From Pseudobdellovibrio sp. (GTDB taxonomy: Bacteria > Bdellovibrionota > Bdellovibrionia > Bdellovibrionales > Bdellovibrionaceae), in assembly GCA_020696855.1 (NCBI GenBank), contig JAJFMT010000008.1, forward strand, positions 1 to 64,000: a stretch of DNA of 64,000 nt. Reading direction: 5' to 3'. The notes under the pieces are model-generated. The model was not told the DNA's origin, searched no databases, and saw only the letters and a list, made by a program, of their open reading frames with translations. A program made the translations under genes and the position numbers. Position 1 is the stretch's first letter. Every line of letters begins with the position of its first letter. Below are positions 8,322 to 16,999 of the stretch, in pieces.

Positions 8322-9389
8322 TTATACGAGGTTTTCAGCTACAAGTTTTGCCGACTGGAGAGCACCTTCAATTCGATTTGGGGCCACTGCCGAAACAGAG
8401 TCGCCAATGATTTGAAGGGGCGAGGCCTTATTGTTATTGAGGGGCCCGTTCAATTTAAAGAATGCGCCTTGTACGAAAGAGGCTTGCGACCACCCGTAAT
8501 ATTGATCGGACGGAAGCTTTTGAAACGGATAATTAACCTGTAATTTTTTCTTCAGTTCCGAATAAATATAATCGATCGAAAAGTTAATGTTGGTCTGATA
8601 AAAAACCTCAAGCTCTGCAGGCAGCGCTGTTGGGTGTTTTTTAATAATCTGCCGAACAGTCAGATTTCCTAAGTTAAATTCTGCCAGCGAGCGTGTAACT
8701 CCCTGAATGGAGCTTAACGGTAGTATCAGTTTTATAGCCGATTCTGTAACCATCGCATTGTACTGATTTTTTGCGGCTTCCATTTCCGGCAACTCAAGCA
8801 ATCCTTTCACTCTCCCCCACTGGCTTGGCGGGATGGCTAAAACCAACCGTTCACAGCGTACGCGTTTTTGACCCTGGCCCGCCTGAAAGGTCAGCTCATA
8901 ACCCGATGATTGCTTCTGAATTTCGACCAGTTGGTGACGCATGCGAAAGTTACGGTAAGGAATCAGACCGATAATCCGCTCCACTAATAAATCCACCAGT
9001 GTTTGCATGCCGTCCGCGAAATAATAATTTTCTTTATCCATCGCGATTCTGTTCATTTTAAGTTCATCAGCCAGCTGGCCCGCAAGAACGTCTGATTTTG
9101 CAAGTAATGAAGCGCCGTAATCACGGCCCGAAAAGGACTTTATGCGCCCGCCAAGATAGTTGCTGGCTTCATAAAGCCTGAATTCCATCTGTTTCGCGCG
9201 AAGCTGCTTAGCCAGATAAAGGCCGGCGATGCCGCCGCCGACGATAACGACTTCATCATCGAGGTCATTTTTATCGTCGAACAGATAATCATCAAAGGAA
9301 GCACACGATGACAGCAGTCCGGTAGCCGCAGTCATCACTGCCGAGTACTTCAGAAATGTGCGTCTGTTTTTTCTTGTGTTATTCGTCAT
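8322..9389 (-). CDS. Tat-exported FAD-dependent amine-oxidase-like lipoprotein
   Basis: Predicted flavoprotein oxidoreductase acting outside the cytoplasm. The start chosen at 9389 gives a twin-arginine signal (NRRTFLK) followed by a lipobox (LLSSC), so it should be exported folded with its FAD and anchored as a lipoprotein. The FAD motif VIVGGGIAGLYLAKQL with EASNYLGGRI is clear, and the C-terminal IIGDSV..RIEGALQSAK matches the end of the flavin amine oxidase fold. At about 355 residues it is shorter than typical monoamine oxidases (450+). Substrate unknown. It diverges from the 2OG-oxygenase gene; the promoters must overlap between 9389 and 9428. Confidence 0.82.
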   Translation of the reverse strand: MTNNTRKNRRTFLKYSAVMTAATGLLSSCASFDDYLFDDKNDLDDEVVIVGGGIAGLYLAKQLRAKQMEFRLYEASNYLGGRIKSFSGRDYGASLLAKSDVLAGQLADELKMNRIAMDKENYYFADGMQTLVDLLVERIIGLIPYRNFRMRHQLVEIQKQSSGYELTFQAGQGQKRVRCERLVLAIPPSQWGRVKGLLELPEMEAAKNQYNAMVTESAIKLILPLSSIQGVTRSLAEFNLGNLTVRQIIKKHPTALPAELEVFYQTNINFSIDYIYSELKKKLQVNYPFQKLPSDQYYGWSQASFVQGAFFKLNGPLNNNKASPLQIIGDSVSAVAPNRIEGALQSAKLVAENLV

Positions 9390-9393
9390 TCGT

Positions 9394-9421
9394 TTGCAAC
9401 TCTCAAGGACCATACTATACT
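9394..9421 (+). promoter_or_regulatory. Predicted promoter for the oxygenase-ABC operon
   Basis: A -35-like TTGCAA (9394-9399) and a -10-like TATACT (9416-9421) lie 16 bases apart. The expected start site, about 7 bases on, falls at the GTG at 9428, which would make the transcript leaderless. Confidence 0.4.
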
Positions 9422-9427
9422 TTCTTT

Positions 9428-10009
9428 GTGTTTGCGGCAAATGATCTTCACCACTATTTTTCTGAGCTCGCCGAGAAATCCTGGGTCGTCATTCCTGTTG
9501 ATAAGCGCCAAGTGCTGGATCTGCAAAGCAGCGCCCGCAAACGCTCAAACGAGTTCAGATCTGCCGGCATTAACCAGTCACTTACGCCCGTAAAAGAAAT
9601 CAGAAGCGATAAAATTTTATGGCTGGATTCCGCTAACGCTGATACCGATTCAGAGAAGTCAGTTCTGGCAGACTTAAGCAAGTTGCAAAACGAACTTCGG
9701 GACTACTTTCGTATCGCTTTAAATGAGTTTGAATGCCATTTTTCAATATACGAACCGGGCCAGTACTATGCCCGGCACAAAGATACGGTAAAACAAAATA
9801 ATAAAAGGATTTTTTCTTTTGTGTTGTACTTAAACGCCGACTGGGCTGAGGCGGATGGCGGCCAGATTGTCGGTTATAATTCCGAAGAAATTCTGTTTCG
9901 CATTCAGCCATTAGCCGGCCAGCTCCTTGTTTTTAAAAGCGATATTGAACATGAAGTGCTTCCTGCCCGGCGCCAACGATTTGCATTAACAGGATGGATG
10001 CGGCAATGA
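9428..10009 (+). CDS. 2-oxoglutarate/Fe(II)-dependent oxygenase (prolyl-hydroxylase-like)
   Basis: Member of the prolyl 4-hydroxylase-like 2OG-Fe(II) oxygenase fold. The iron triad is visible: YARHKDT gives His and Asp, HEVLPA gives the distal His, and the Arg of RFALTGW would bind 2-oxoglutarate. The C-terminal GWMR is typical. The frame is open from 9356, but the earliest residues look random; a GTG at 9428 gives about 193 residues starting MFAANDLHHYF. No ribosome site precedes it, and a -10 box is 7 bases upstream, so a leaderless message is possible. Its stop overlaps the next ATG (ATGA), tying it to an ABC exporter; it might modify the exported compound or a protein target, which is inference. 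Confidence 0.78.
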   Translation: MFAANDLHHYFSELAEKSWVVIPVDKRQVLDLQSSARKRSNEFRSAGINQSLTPVKEIRSDKILWLDSANADTDSEKSVLADLSKLQNELRDYFRIALNEFECHFSIYEPGQYYARHKDTVKQNNKRIFSFVLYLNADWAEADGGQIVGYNSEEILFRIQPLAGQLLVFKSDIEHEVLPARRQRFALTGWMRQ

Positions 10010-11661
10010 CAACCGGCGGAAAGAGCATCTTAAAAATATTATTTGTAGAGCGCCCCCATTACCGCTTGCTGATTATAGTTCTCAGTCTGTTATCGGCACT
10101 TCTGGGCTTGGCTGTTCCGTACTATCAGAAGATTTTTGTACAGGATCTTTCTGAAATTTCACTTTTTGTCTGTATCGTGCTGGCACTGGCTTACCTGGCG
10201 GCCAATCAGCTGGCGCTTTTCGCCGGGCAAAACGAATCGGTATATGCACAAAAAAAACTTTCCGAAATTATTTACAAACAAAACCTGAACTTAAAACCGT
10301 TAACGCTACAGAACCGCAGCGTGGGAGAGCTGGTTTCAATATACGCTACCGATGTGCCGAGCCTCACCGTTTGGCTCGAGCAATCTCTTCCATACGGGCT
10401 GACGACGCTGTTCCCGCTGGTGTTAACTCCGGTGTTTCTTCACTACTTTTATGAATTGCCGCTGGGGTTCAGTATCTCGTTAGTGCTGGCACTGGTGGCG
10501 CTGAACAGCGTGATGGCTTACCGGCAATCAGTATTCTTCTTCCGGTTTAAAATTCTTGCGGCTGACCGCATGGGGCTGGTTAACGAGTGGATTCAGAATA
10601 TCCGCGGCTTAAAAGTTTTGAACTGGGTTGAAGGATTTGAAAATAAAATTCTAAAAAAACGCCGTGAAGAAACCGTGAACCGAATTAACATGCTGACAAA
10701 CGGTCAGGTGATGAATTCGATTTCATCCAACATAATGTTCTGGCTGAACCTCGGAATGCTGTTCTTCTTAATCTGGTATTTCGAAAAGCCTGTATCAAAG
10801 GCCGATCTGATCGCGCTGCTTTGGGTAACGACGGTATTTCTTTCGCGTCCGCTGCGCCAACTGCCGTGGTTTTTTACTTTCGTGTTTGATGCATGGACTT
10901 CGTTCAGACGCCTTGAGGAATTCTTAAATCTAAAAAACACTCCGGAAGTTATCCGTGAAGAAAAACCGAAATCAGAAAACTCGCTGCTGGAAGTAGAAAA
11001 GCTGAACCTGCACATCGGCACCCGCCATGTTCTGAAAGACATTAGCTTCACGGTCGGCCCGCATGAGCTGATTGCATTGATCGGCCCCGTTGGTTCCGGC
11101 AAAAGCCTTCTGATTAAATCTCTGATAAAAGAAACACCCTTTGAAGCAGAGCGGTTTTACTCGTCACATACGAGTTATCTTCCCCAAGAGCACTTCATTA
11201 TGAGTGCTACCTTGCGCGACAACATGAATTTTTATTACCACTCCCCGCCCGATTACGACGAAAAGGTTTTACAGCACTTAGAACAGGCGCAGTTCAACTT
11301 TGAGCTGGACCGTTTGCATGAAGGCCTTGAAACCGTCATCGGCGAACGCGGTGTTAATTTATCCGGAGGCCAGAAGCAGAGAGTCAGTCTTGCCCGCCAG
11401 CTGATGGACCCAAAAAATCTTTTGATCCTCGATGACCCGCTAAGCGCCGTTGATATCTCGACTGAACACAAAATGATTCAGGAATTTTTAAAACATAAAA
11501 ACACCGCCGGCTCGCTTTTGCTGACGACGCAGAGATTTACGGCACTGCCTTACTGTGACCGCATTATTTTTCTGAATGACGGCCGCATTGAATTCGATGG
11601 AAGCTCGCAGGATTTTTTAGCTGACCCTCGCTATCAGTCTTTTATTAAGGGGCTGGTGTGA
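10006..11661 (+). CDS. ABC exporter half-transporter, subunit with degenerate ATPase site
   Basis: Membrane domain (about six helices in the first 300 residues) fused to an ATP-binding domain. Walker A is GPVGSGKS, the Q loop YLPQE, the signature a canonical LSGGQKQR, Walker B LLILDDPLSAVD. The catalytic Glu after Walker B is Asp and the switch His is Gln (TTQRF), so this half probably cannot hydrolyse ATP in its own site. Start is the ATG at 10006 overlapping the oxygenase stop. The next gene overlaps by four bases and codes for the partner subunit. Together they should form an asymmetric heterodimer of the TM287/288, LmrCD or TAP kind. Substrate unknown. Confidence 0.93.
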   Translation: MTTGGKSILKILFVERPHYRLLIIVLSLLSALLGLAVPYYQKIFVQDLSEISLFVCIVLALAYLAANQLALFAGQNESVYAQKKLSEIIYKQNLNLKPLTLQNRSVGELVSIYATDVPSLTVWLEQSLPYGLTTLFPLVLTPVFLHYFYELPLGFSISLVLALVALNSVMAYRQSVFFFRFKILAADRMGLVNEWIQNIRGLKVLNWVEGFENKILKKRREETVNRINMLTNGQVMNSISSNIMFWLNLGMLFFLIWYFEKPVSKADLIALLWVTTVFLSRPLRQLPWFFTFVFDAWTSFRRLEEFLNLKNTPEVIREEKPKSENSLLEVEKLNLHIGTRHVLKDISFTVGPHELIALIGPVGSGKSLLIKSLIKETPFEAERFYSSHTSYLPQEHFIMSATLRDNMNFYYHSPPDYDEKVLQHLEQAQFNFELDRLHEGLETVIGERGVNLSGGQKQRVSLARQLMDPKNLLILDDPLSAVDISTEHKMIQEFLKHKNTAGSLLLTTQRFTALPYCDRIIFLNDGRIEFDGSSQDFLADPRYQSFIKGLV

Positions 11662-13412
11662 GTAAACCCAAACTGCAATCCTATTCTAAAACGGTCTACG
11701 ATACTTTACTTCAGGCATACCGCCCTTACATCCTGCGTATTCTCATTTTATTTATAGCGGGGTTCATCGGCCGCTATTTAATCTTGTCGAACTCTCAGAT
11801 TATCGGGGTATACATCGATCATGTTCCCGAGGTAACAGCTGACAATTTAAAACCGCTGTTCTTTAAAATTCTGACGCTCGCGATTGTTTCATTTGTTTTA
11901 ACGCTGGCTTTCCGAACTTTATTTTCGAGTCTTTCGGCACAGGCAGTTTCAAGAATCTATGACGAAACCACTTACCGCGTTTCGCGCTTTCCGGTTTCGT
12001 TTTTTGAATCGCAGCCCGTAGGTAAAATCACAACGCGCTTTTCAAGCGATTACGGAAATGTCTTCAGGCTTTTCGGCGGCCCATTGGCCGAATTTTTGTC
12101 GATTCTGTTTGATCTCATATCGATTACAATTTTGTTATTACTGATTCACCCGTTGTTTCTTTTAACTTTAAGCGTTTCAGCCATCATCTATTATTTCCTG
12201 CTTGTCAGAAACCAGGCCAAGCTGCGCGAAACACGCCGTGAACTCTCGACCCGCAGAGCCCCTTCAATTTCGCACTTTTCAGAGACTGTCCAGGGCGCAA
12301 CGATTATCCGCCAGAACAATCAATCGGCTTCGTTTACAAAAAAGTTCATGGAGTTTGATGCAAAGTATCTTTCAATGAAATGGCTGGTCTTCTGGCGCGT
12401 AACCCGCTTTTCAATGGAGCTTAATATTCTTTCGACAGTTCTGTTTGCAGTGAATGGCGCTATTTGTATTTATCTAATTCGCAGCAACGTCATTGGCATC
12501 GGTCTTACGAGTGTTGTCTTAAGTTTTACGATGCTGGCCACCAACACGCTGCAAATGTTTTTCGAATGGTTTTCGCAGTTTGAAGAAGCCTTTGCCGGCG
12601 TTGAAAAAATGGATGAGTACATACGCCTTCCGATAGAAAGCGGTCTTATGCTTCCGCCTTATTCGGACTTTTCAACGTCGCACCCAAAAAAATCTAAAAC
12701 ACCGGCAGCAATTGAGCACCGGCCGGAAACAAAACCCGAAAATCACCTGCAGGTCGAAAACGTTTCTTTCAGTTATCCGGCTTCAGAACACTTAATTCTG
12801 GAAGGTATCTCGTTCAAACTTGAAAAGGGGCAAAAGCTGGGAATTGTGGGCCGTACCGGCTCCGGAAAGTCGACCCTGATATCCGTATTGTTACGGCTTT
12901 ACCCGGTCGATAAGGGCGCGGTTTTTATTAACGGCTTTAATGAACCCGATTTGGAAAAACACCGCTCATTATTTTCAGTTATTTCGCAGGATCAGCTCTT
13001 TTTAACCGGAACCATCCGCGACAATTTAGACCTTTTCAAAAAAAGAGAAAACCGGGAACTTGAATCGATTCTGAAAAAGGTGGGTTTAAAAACCTCATTA
13101 AATGATGCTGTTGTAGAGCGGGGCCAAAATCTATCTTACGGGGAAAAACAACTGCTGAGCCTGGCACGCGGGCTCTTACAGAATGCTCAGATTTTCATAT
13201 TTGATGAGGCCACTTCCAATGTGGACCCGCAATCAGAAACCCTCATGAACAAAGCCTTGAAAGAATTACTTGCTGATAAGACCCAAATACGGATTGCTCA
13301 CCGTCTACAGACAGTCGAAGATTGCGATTTAGTCTTGTGGCTCGATAACGGAAAAATTAAAAAGTTAGGGCCTTCAAAAGAAGTGCTTGAGGCTTTTAAA
13401 GAAAAAAGGTAA
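11658..13412 (+). CDS. ABC exporter half-transporter, catalytically competent partner
   Basis: Second half of the heterodimeric exporter (584 residues). The membrane domain spans about residues 20-310 and is followed by a charged linker and ATPase domain with Walker A GRTGSGKST, Walker B IFIFDEATS with the catalytic Glu, and the switch His in RIAHRLQ. The signature is altered to LSYGEKQ. Its intact Walker/Glu/His site would pair with the intact signature of the partner, while the damaged elements meet in the other site. GTG start at 11658 overlaps the upstream stop (GTGA), with AGGGG before it. MdlA/MdlB-like naming would also fit; I cannot name the substrate. Confidence 0.93.
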   Translation: MSKPKLQSYSKTVYDTLLQAYRPYILRILILFIAGFIGRYLILSNSQIIGVYIDHVPEVTADNLKPLFFKILTLAIVSFVLTLAFRTLFSSLSAQAVSRIYDETTYRVSRFPVSFFESQPVGKITTRFSSDYGNVFRLFGGPLAEFLSILFDLISITILLLLIHPLFLLTLSVSAIIYYFLLVRNQAKLRETRRELSTRRAPSISHFSETVQGATIIRQNNQSASFTKKFMEFDAKYLSMKWLVFWRVTRFSMELNILSTVLFAVNGAICIYLIRSNVIGIGLTSVVLSFTMLATNTLQMFFEWFSQFEEAFAGVEKMDEYIRLPIESGLMLPPYSDFSTSHPKKSKTPAAIEHRPETKPENHLQVENVSFSYPASEHLILEGISFKLEKGQKLGIVGRTGSGKSTLISVLLRLYPVDKGAVFINGFNEPDLEKHRSLFSVISQDQLFLTGTIRDNLDLFKKRENRELESILKKVGLKTSLNDAVVERGQNLSYGEKQLLSLARGLLQNAQIFIFDEATSNVDPQSETLMNKALKELLADKTQIRIAHRLQTVEDCDLVLWLDNGKIKKLGPSKEVLEAFKEKR

Positions 13413-13511
13413 GTTACCGGAAAATAATCAGAAATTTTATTTAGTTTATTATTTCTTATGATCATTGCGGTTGAGTGAATTCAAAATCGTAATCGAAAAA
13501 AGGAGGCCATT

Positions 13512-14873
13512 GTGGAAAATGAAGAAAACCAAGCCTCCGATATCAATGAAAAAGCCGAAGCCGCTGAACTTCAGGATATGGCCTCAGTTGAAGACAACTG
13601 GTCTCAACTGACAACGGAAAAGCGCCTTGAACAATTCAACTCCCTTTCACGCACCGACGCCGAAGAGTTATTTTTAAATCTAAGCCCAGCTGATCAGTAT
13701 GAGCTGATCCAGGATTTGCCACATTTAGAAATGCGTTCGTGGATCCGCCTTTTAGCGCCCGATGATGCGGCCGATTTGATTCAGGAAGTAGATTCAGAAA
13801 AAAAAGAAGACATGCTGTCTTTGCTGGACCCGCAGACCAAGCGTGAAGTTTCGGCTCTGCTGGCGTACGCGGAAGACAACGCCGGGGGTCTGATGAACTC
13901 CCGCTTTATCCGTCTTCGCCCGAACATGAATGTGGATGAGGCCATCAGCTATATCCGCATTCAGGCTAAAACTCAGGTTGAAACTGTTTATTACTCTTAC
14001 GTATTGGATGTGGACCAGCGGCTGGTCGGCGTTGTTTCTTTCCGTGAGCTTTTTGCTTCGGCTGCCAATAAAAAAGTTTCTGAAATCATGCACGACGATG
14101 TGGTGCAGATTTCCGTTGAAATGGATCAGGAAAATATCGCGCAGGTCTTTGCCAAGCACGAGCTGATGGCGATTCCGGTTATCGACAACGACGGCAAAAT
14201 GGTCGGTATCGTTACTTTCGATGACATCGCTCAGGTTGTTCAGGAAGAAGCTACAGAAGATATCCATAAATTGGGTGCCGTTGAAACTCTTGACGCTCCT
14301 TACATGCAGATCTCGATTCTTGAGATGTTAAAAAAGCGCGGGAGCTGGCTCGTAATTCTATTCGTGGGCGAAATGTTCACTGCAAGTGCGATGGGTTATT
14401 TTGAGGACGAACTGGCGCAAGCCATTGTTCTATCCATGTTCATACCTTTAATTATCAGCTCCGGCGGTAACAGCGGGTCACAGGCTTCAACCCTAATCAT
14501 TCGTGCTATGGCGCTGGGTGAAGTGCGTCCGCGTGATATTTACCGCGTTTTCGGCCGCGAAGTTTTAACCGGGTTAAGCCTTGGTGCCTGCCTCGGTGTC
14601 GTCGGGTTTTTACGGGTTTTCTTCTGGCCTTGGCGCGAACAGCAGTTCGGCCCTCACTATGGATTGATTGCGATGACCGTTGCGTTTTCAGTTGTTGGCG
14701 TTGTGCTCTGGGGAACAATCACGGGCTCGATGCTGCCCTTCTTATTACGCCGGCTGAAGCTTGACCCGGCCTCTGCGTCTGCACCGATGGTTGCCACGAT
14801 CGTGGACGTTATCGGAATCGTCGTCTACTTTACATGTGCCAGCCTGATCTTAAAAGGCACGATGCTGCCGTAA
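13512..14873 (+). CDS. mgtE: Magnesium transporter MgtE
   Basis: Mg2+ channel of the inner membrane. The 453-residue protein has the family order: acidic N domain of helical repeats (LEMRSWIRLL, DAADLIQEVD), two CBS domains (about 140-260) that sense Mg2+, a long connecting helix, then five membrane helices with the GGNSGSQAST pore motif. Start is a GTG just after AGGAGG (13501-13506). It stands alone after the ABC pair, with a terminator-like hairpin downstream. No M-box-like leader was seen in the 99-base upstream gap. Confidence 0.96.
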   Translation: MENEENQASDINEKAEAAELQDMASVEDNWSQLTTEKRLEQFNSLSRTDAEELFLNLSPADQYELIQDLPHLEMRSWIRLLAPDDAADLIQEVDSEKKEDMLSLLDPQTKREVSALLAYAEDNAGGLMNSRFIRLRPNMNVDEAISYIRIQAKTQVETVYYSYVLDVDQRLVGVVSFRELFASAANKKVSEIMHDDVVQISVEMDQENIAQVFAKHELMAIPVIDNDGKMVGIVTFDDIAQVVQEEATEDIHKLGAVETLDAPYMQISILEMLKKRGSWLVILFVGEMFTASAMGYFEDELAQAIVLSMFIPLIISSGGNSGSQASTLIIRAMALGEVRPRDIYRVFGREVLTGLSLGACLGVVGFLRVFFWPWREQQFGPHYGLIAMTVAFSVVGVVLWGTITGSMLPFLLRRLKLDPASASAPMVATIVDVIGIVVYFTCASLILKGTMLP

Positions 14874-14904
14874 TAAAAAAAGCACTCAGTTTTTGCTGAG
14901 TGCT
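14874..14904 (-). terminator. Terminator after the protease-PilZ gene (shared with mgtE)
   Basis: AGCACTCAG (14881-14889) pairs with CTGAGTGCT (14896-14904). The run of As at 14874-14880 gives a T run on the minus strand, so it best ends the protease gene; it also follows mgtE. Confidence 0.75.
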
Positions 14905-14924
14905 CTTGAGTTCAATTATTTGTT

Positions 14925-14976
14925 TTAATTCTCGCTTAGCGCGTCGGTTTAATACTCGCTTTTTTAGCGCGTCGGT
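14925..14976 (-). repeat. Two abutting copies of the 3' end of the protease gene
   Basis: Copy A (14949-14976, 28 bp) holds the last codons and stop of the protease gene; copy B (14925-14948, 24 bp) follows directly downstream. They differ by one base and by the length of an A/T run (four bases shorter in B). Each copy has a short CGCT/AGCG inverted repeat around the stop codon or its copy. Confidence 0.75.
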
Positions 14977-16832
14977 GCCAAACCTTGTGTCCAAGCTTCG
15001 ATTTCAAATTTCACTTCGTCAGATACGTCTAAGAACTTCAGACCGTATACGCCGTTAGTGCCTGCACGAACAACCTCTGCTCTTACAGACTGAGATCCGT
15101 CAGCGAATTTAACTTCGATGACCTGACCTTTTTCTAAACCGGTAACAGAGCTGAACGAAATACCGCCAAGTGAGATGTCGGCCGTCGTAATATTAACCTG
15201 CTGATCATCACCGATTTGCAGAGTCGCCTGTTTAGCGAGTGCAAAACGCTGGAACACACGTCGGTCAGCCATTGATACGCGTGCCACTACCTGTTTAGCA
15301 CGTAAGTTCAATGCAACGATCAGTGGTAAGAACAATACTGTTAATACTAAGAAAATATCAGCCGCAGTGCCTGCAGCACCGCCGCCACCGCTTCCGCCTG
15401 TAGTATCAACGATCGCTTTCACCAAACCGCAACCTGCAGCGGCTCCGCCCGGAGCTTCTGCTGAAGCAGGGCTACGGCTTGCTTTGTAATCCGGCTCGTA
15501 AGTCGGGCTCCACGCCGCAGTCGAAGCAGAGTTAACTGCATTTTGGATCGCTTTGTAAACATTCACACGGCCACCGGTTGCAACTTTATCTGCAAGACCC
15601 GAAACAGTGTCGATAGAACCTAAAATCACGCCACGAACCTGATAAGCAGACAATTGCGGAGCTTCACGCAGAATCAGCGCTGCCATACCCGCAACAAATG
15701 GCGTTGCCATTGAAGTACCTGACATCATCTGAAAGCAGCCAGGATCAATACAACCCGAACCCGGAACTGTACTTAAAATTCTTACGCCAGGGGCGCCCAC
15801 ATTTACTGAAGCCACACCGTAGTTAGAAAAGCTGGCTCTTCTGTCAGAATCATCAGTAGCCGCAACAGAAATGTTATTAGGAGTATCCAGATTTGAAGGA
15901 TACATCGCCACGCTGTCATTATTTGAATTTGAATTTCCGGCAGCAGAGACAATCACAACACCGTTGTTATACGCGTAAGTATAAGCTTCGTGTAACGACT
16001 GTGAGTAAGAAGATCCGCCCCAAGAGTTATTGATAACTTTGGCACCTTTTGCAACCGCGTAGTAGATCGCACGAACTGCAGAAGAAGTTGAACCTGAACC
16101 GTTTGCATCCAGGAACTTAAGCGCCATAATTTTTACTTTAGATTCGCGAACCGGATAAGCCACGATGTCCTGGCCAACACCTAAGATAATACCGGCAACA
16201 TGTGTTCCGTGGTCATTATCATCATAGTTATTGGCTGAGTTAGCTGCGAAGTTCCAGCCATTGATATCGTCGACAAGCCCGTTCCCGTCGTCATCCACGC
16301 CCGGAGAACCGCTGGCTTCGGCGCTGTTTGTCCAAATGGCACCGGAATCTGCAAACAACTTATGGCTTGAATCTAAACCTGTATCGATAACCGCTACGAC
16401 TGTTTTGGAACCTTGATCATAAGGTTTTTGGATAGCCCAAGAATCAGTAACACGAACTTTTGAATCTGCACCTGACTGTACATACTCATCAGAGTTAGAT
16501 GGAGGCGAGCCCAGCGGGCTTACTTCCGTTGGATTTACACTTAATAGATAGTTAGGTTCGATAAATTCAACATCAGGGCTTGAAAGAAGAGCGTCCTTAG
16601 CAGCGTCAGAGTTCACCTTCACATGCATGAGGCTTGCACCCATAACGGCTTTAACTGAAATCGATGATCCCAGCTTACTTACCATTTTTAAACCCTTAGC
16701 AACACCACCGGCGTTCTTTCTGAACTTTACGATGTATTCGCCTGCAACAGCTTGTGGGCCACTGACCTGGGCATATGAAGACAATGACAATACGCAAATT
16801 AGAAGTGACGTTCCCCAATTACTTTTCAACAT
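14964..16832 (-). CDS. Subtilisin-like serine protease with transmembrane helix and C-terminal PilZ domain
   Basis: A 622-residue fusion. Order: signal peptide (1-21); I9-like propeptide (about 30-98, GEYIVKF ... PNYLLS); S8 protease domain with Asp150 (AVIDTG), His208 (DHGTH), oxyanion Asn300 (AAGN) and Ser374 (SGTSMATP); a Gly/Ala-rich linker (about 460-488); one membrane helix (about 491-510, then LRAK); and a PilZ domain (about 523-622) with R525xxxR529 and D552xSxxG557, the c-di-GMP binding signature. The expected topology puts the protease outside the inner membrane and PilZ in the cytoplasm. The last 30 residues before the helix resemble a GlyGly-CTERM sorting tail, but the added PilZ argues for a stable membrane protein. 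The inferred role is c-di-GMP-controlled proteolysis. It is monocistronic. Confidence 0.92.
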   Translation of the reverse strand: MLKSNWGTSLLICVLSLSSYAQVSGPQAVAGEYIVKFRKNAGGVAKGLKMVSKLGSSISVKAVMGASLMHVKVNSDAAKDALLSSPDVEFIEPNYLLSVNPTEVSPLGSPPSNSDEYVQSGADSKVRVTDSWAIQKPYDQGSKTVVAVIDTGLDSSHKLFADSGAIWTNSAEASGSPGVDDDGNGLVDDINGWNFAANSANNYDDNDHGTHVAGIILGVGQDIVAYPVRESKVKIMALKFLDANGSGSTSSAVRAIYYAVAKGAKVINNSWGGSSYSQSLHEAYTYAYNNGVVIVSAAGNSNSNNDSVAMYPSNLDTPNNISVAATDDSDRRASFSNYGVASVNVGAPGVRILSTVPGSGCIDPGCFQMMSGTSMATPFVAGMAALILREAPQLSAYQVRGVILGSIDTVSGLADKVATGGRVNVYKAIQNAVNSASTAAWSPTYEPDYKASRSPASAEAPGGAAAGCGLVKAIVDTTGGSGGGGAAGTAADIFLVLTVLFLPLIVALNLRAKQVVARVSMADRRVFQRFALAKQATLQIGDDQQVNITTADISLGGISFSSVTGLEKGQVIEVKFADGSQSVRAEVVRAGTNGVYGLKFLDVSDEVKFEIEAWTQGLAPTR

Positions 16833-16931
16833 GAATTTATTATCGGGGATAGACTTTAGTAACTAAATATTAGGTCTACATTCTCTCAAAATAGGTCAAA
16901 ATTCGAAACAAAATGATCAACTCATTTACAG

Positions 16932-16960
16932 AAAAAAAAAGACGCCTTTCAGGGCGTCTT
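16932..16960 (-). terminator. Terminator after the ompA-family gene
   Basis: AAGACGCC (16939-16946) pairs with GGCGTCTT (16953-16960); nine As on the plus strand (16932-16940) make a strong T run for minus-strand transcripts. Confidence 0.85.
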
Positions 16961-16999
16961 CGTTTTTGTCTCAATTTGATAAGCTTCGGAGCTTTTTAT

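Noticed and set aside
13794-14267. 157-codon minus-strand reading frame opposite mgtE
   Set aside because: It lies fully antisense to a well-conserved gene, has no ribosome site and no recognisable protein features.
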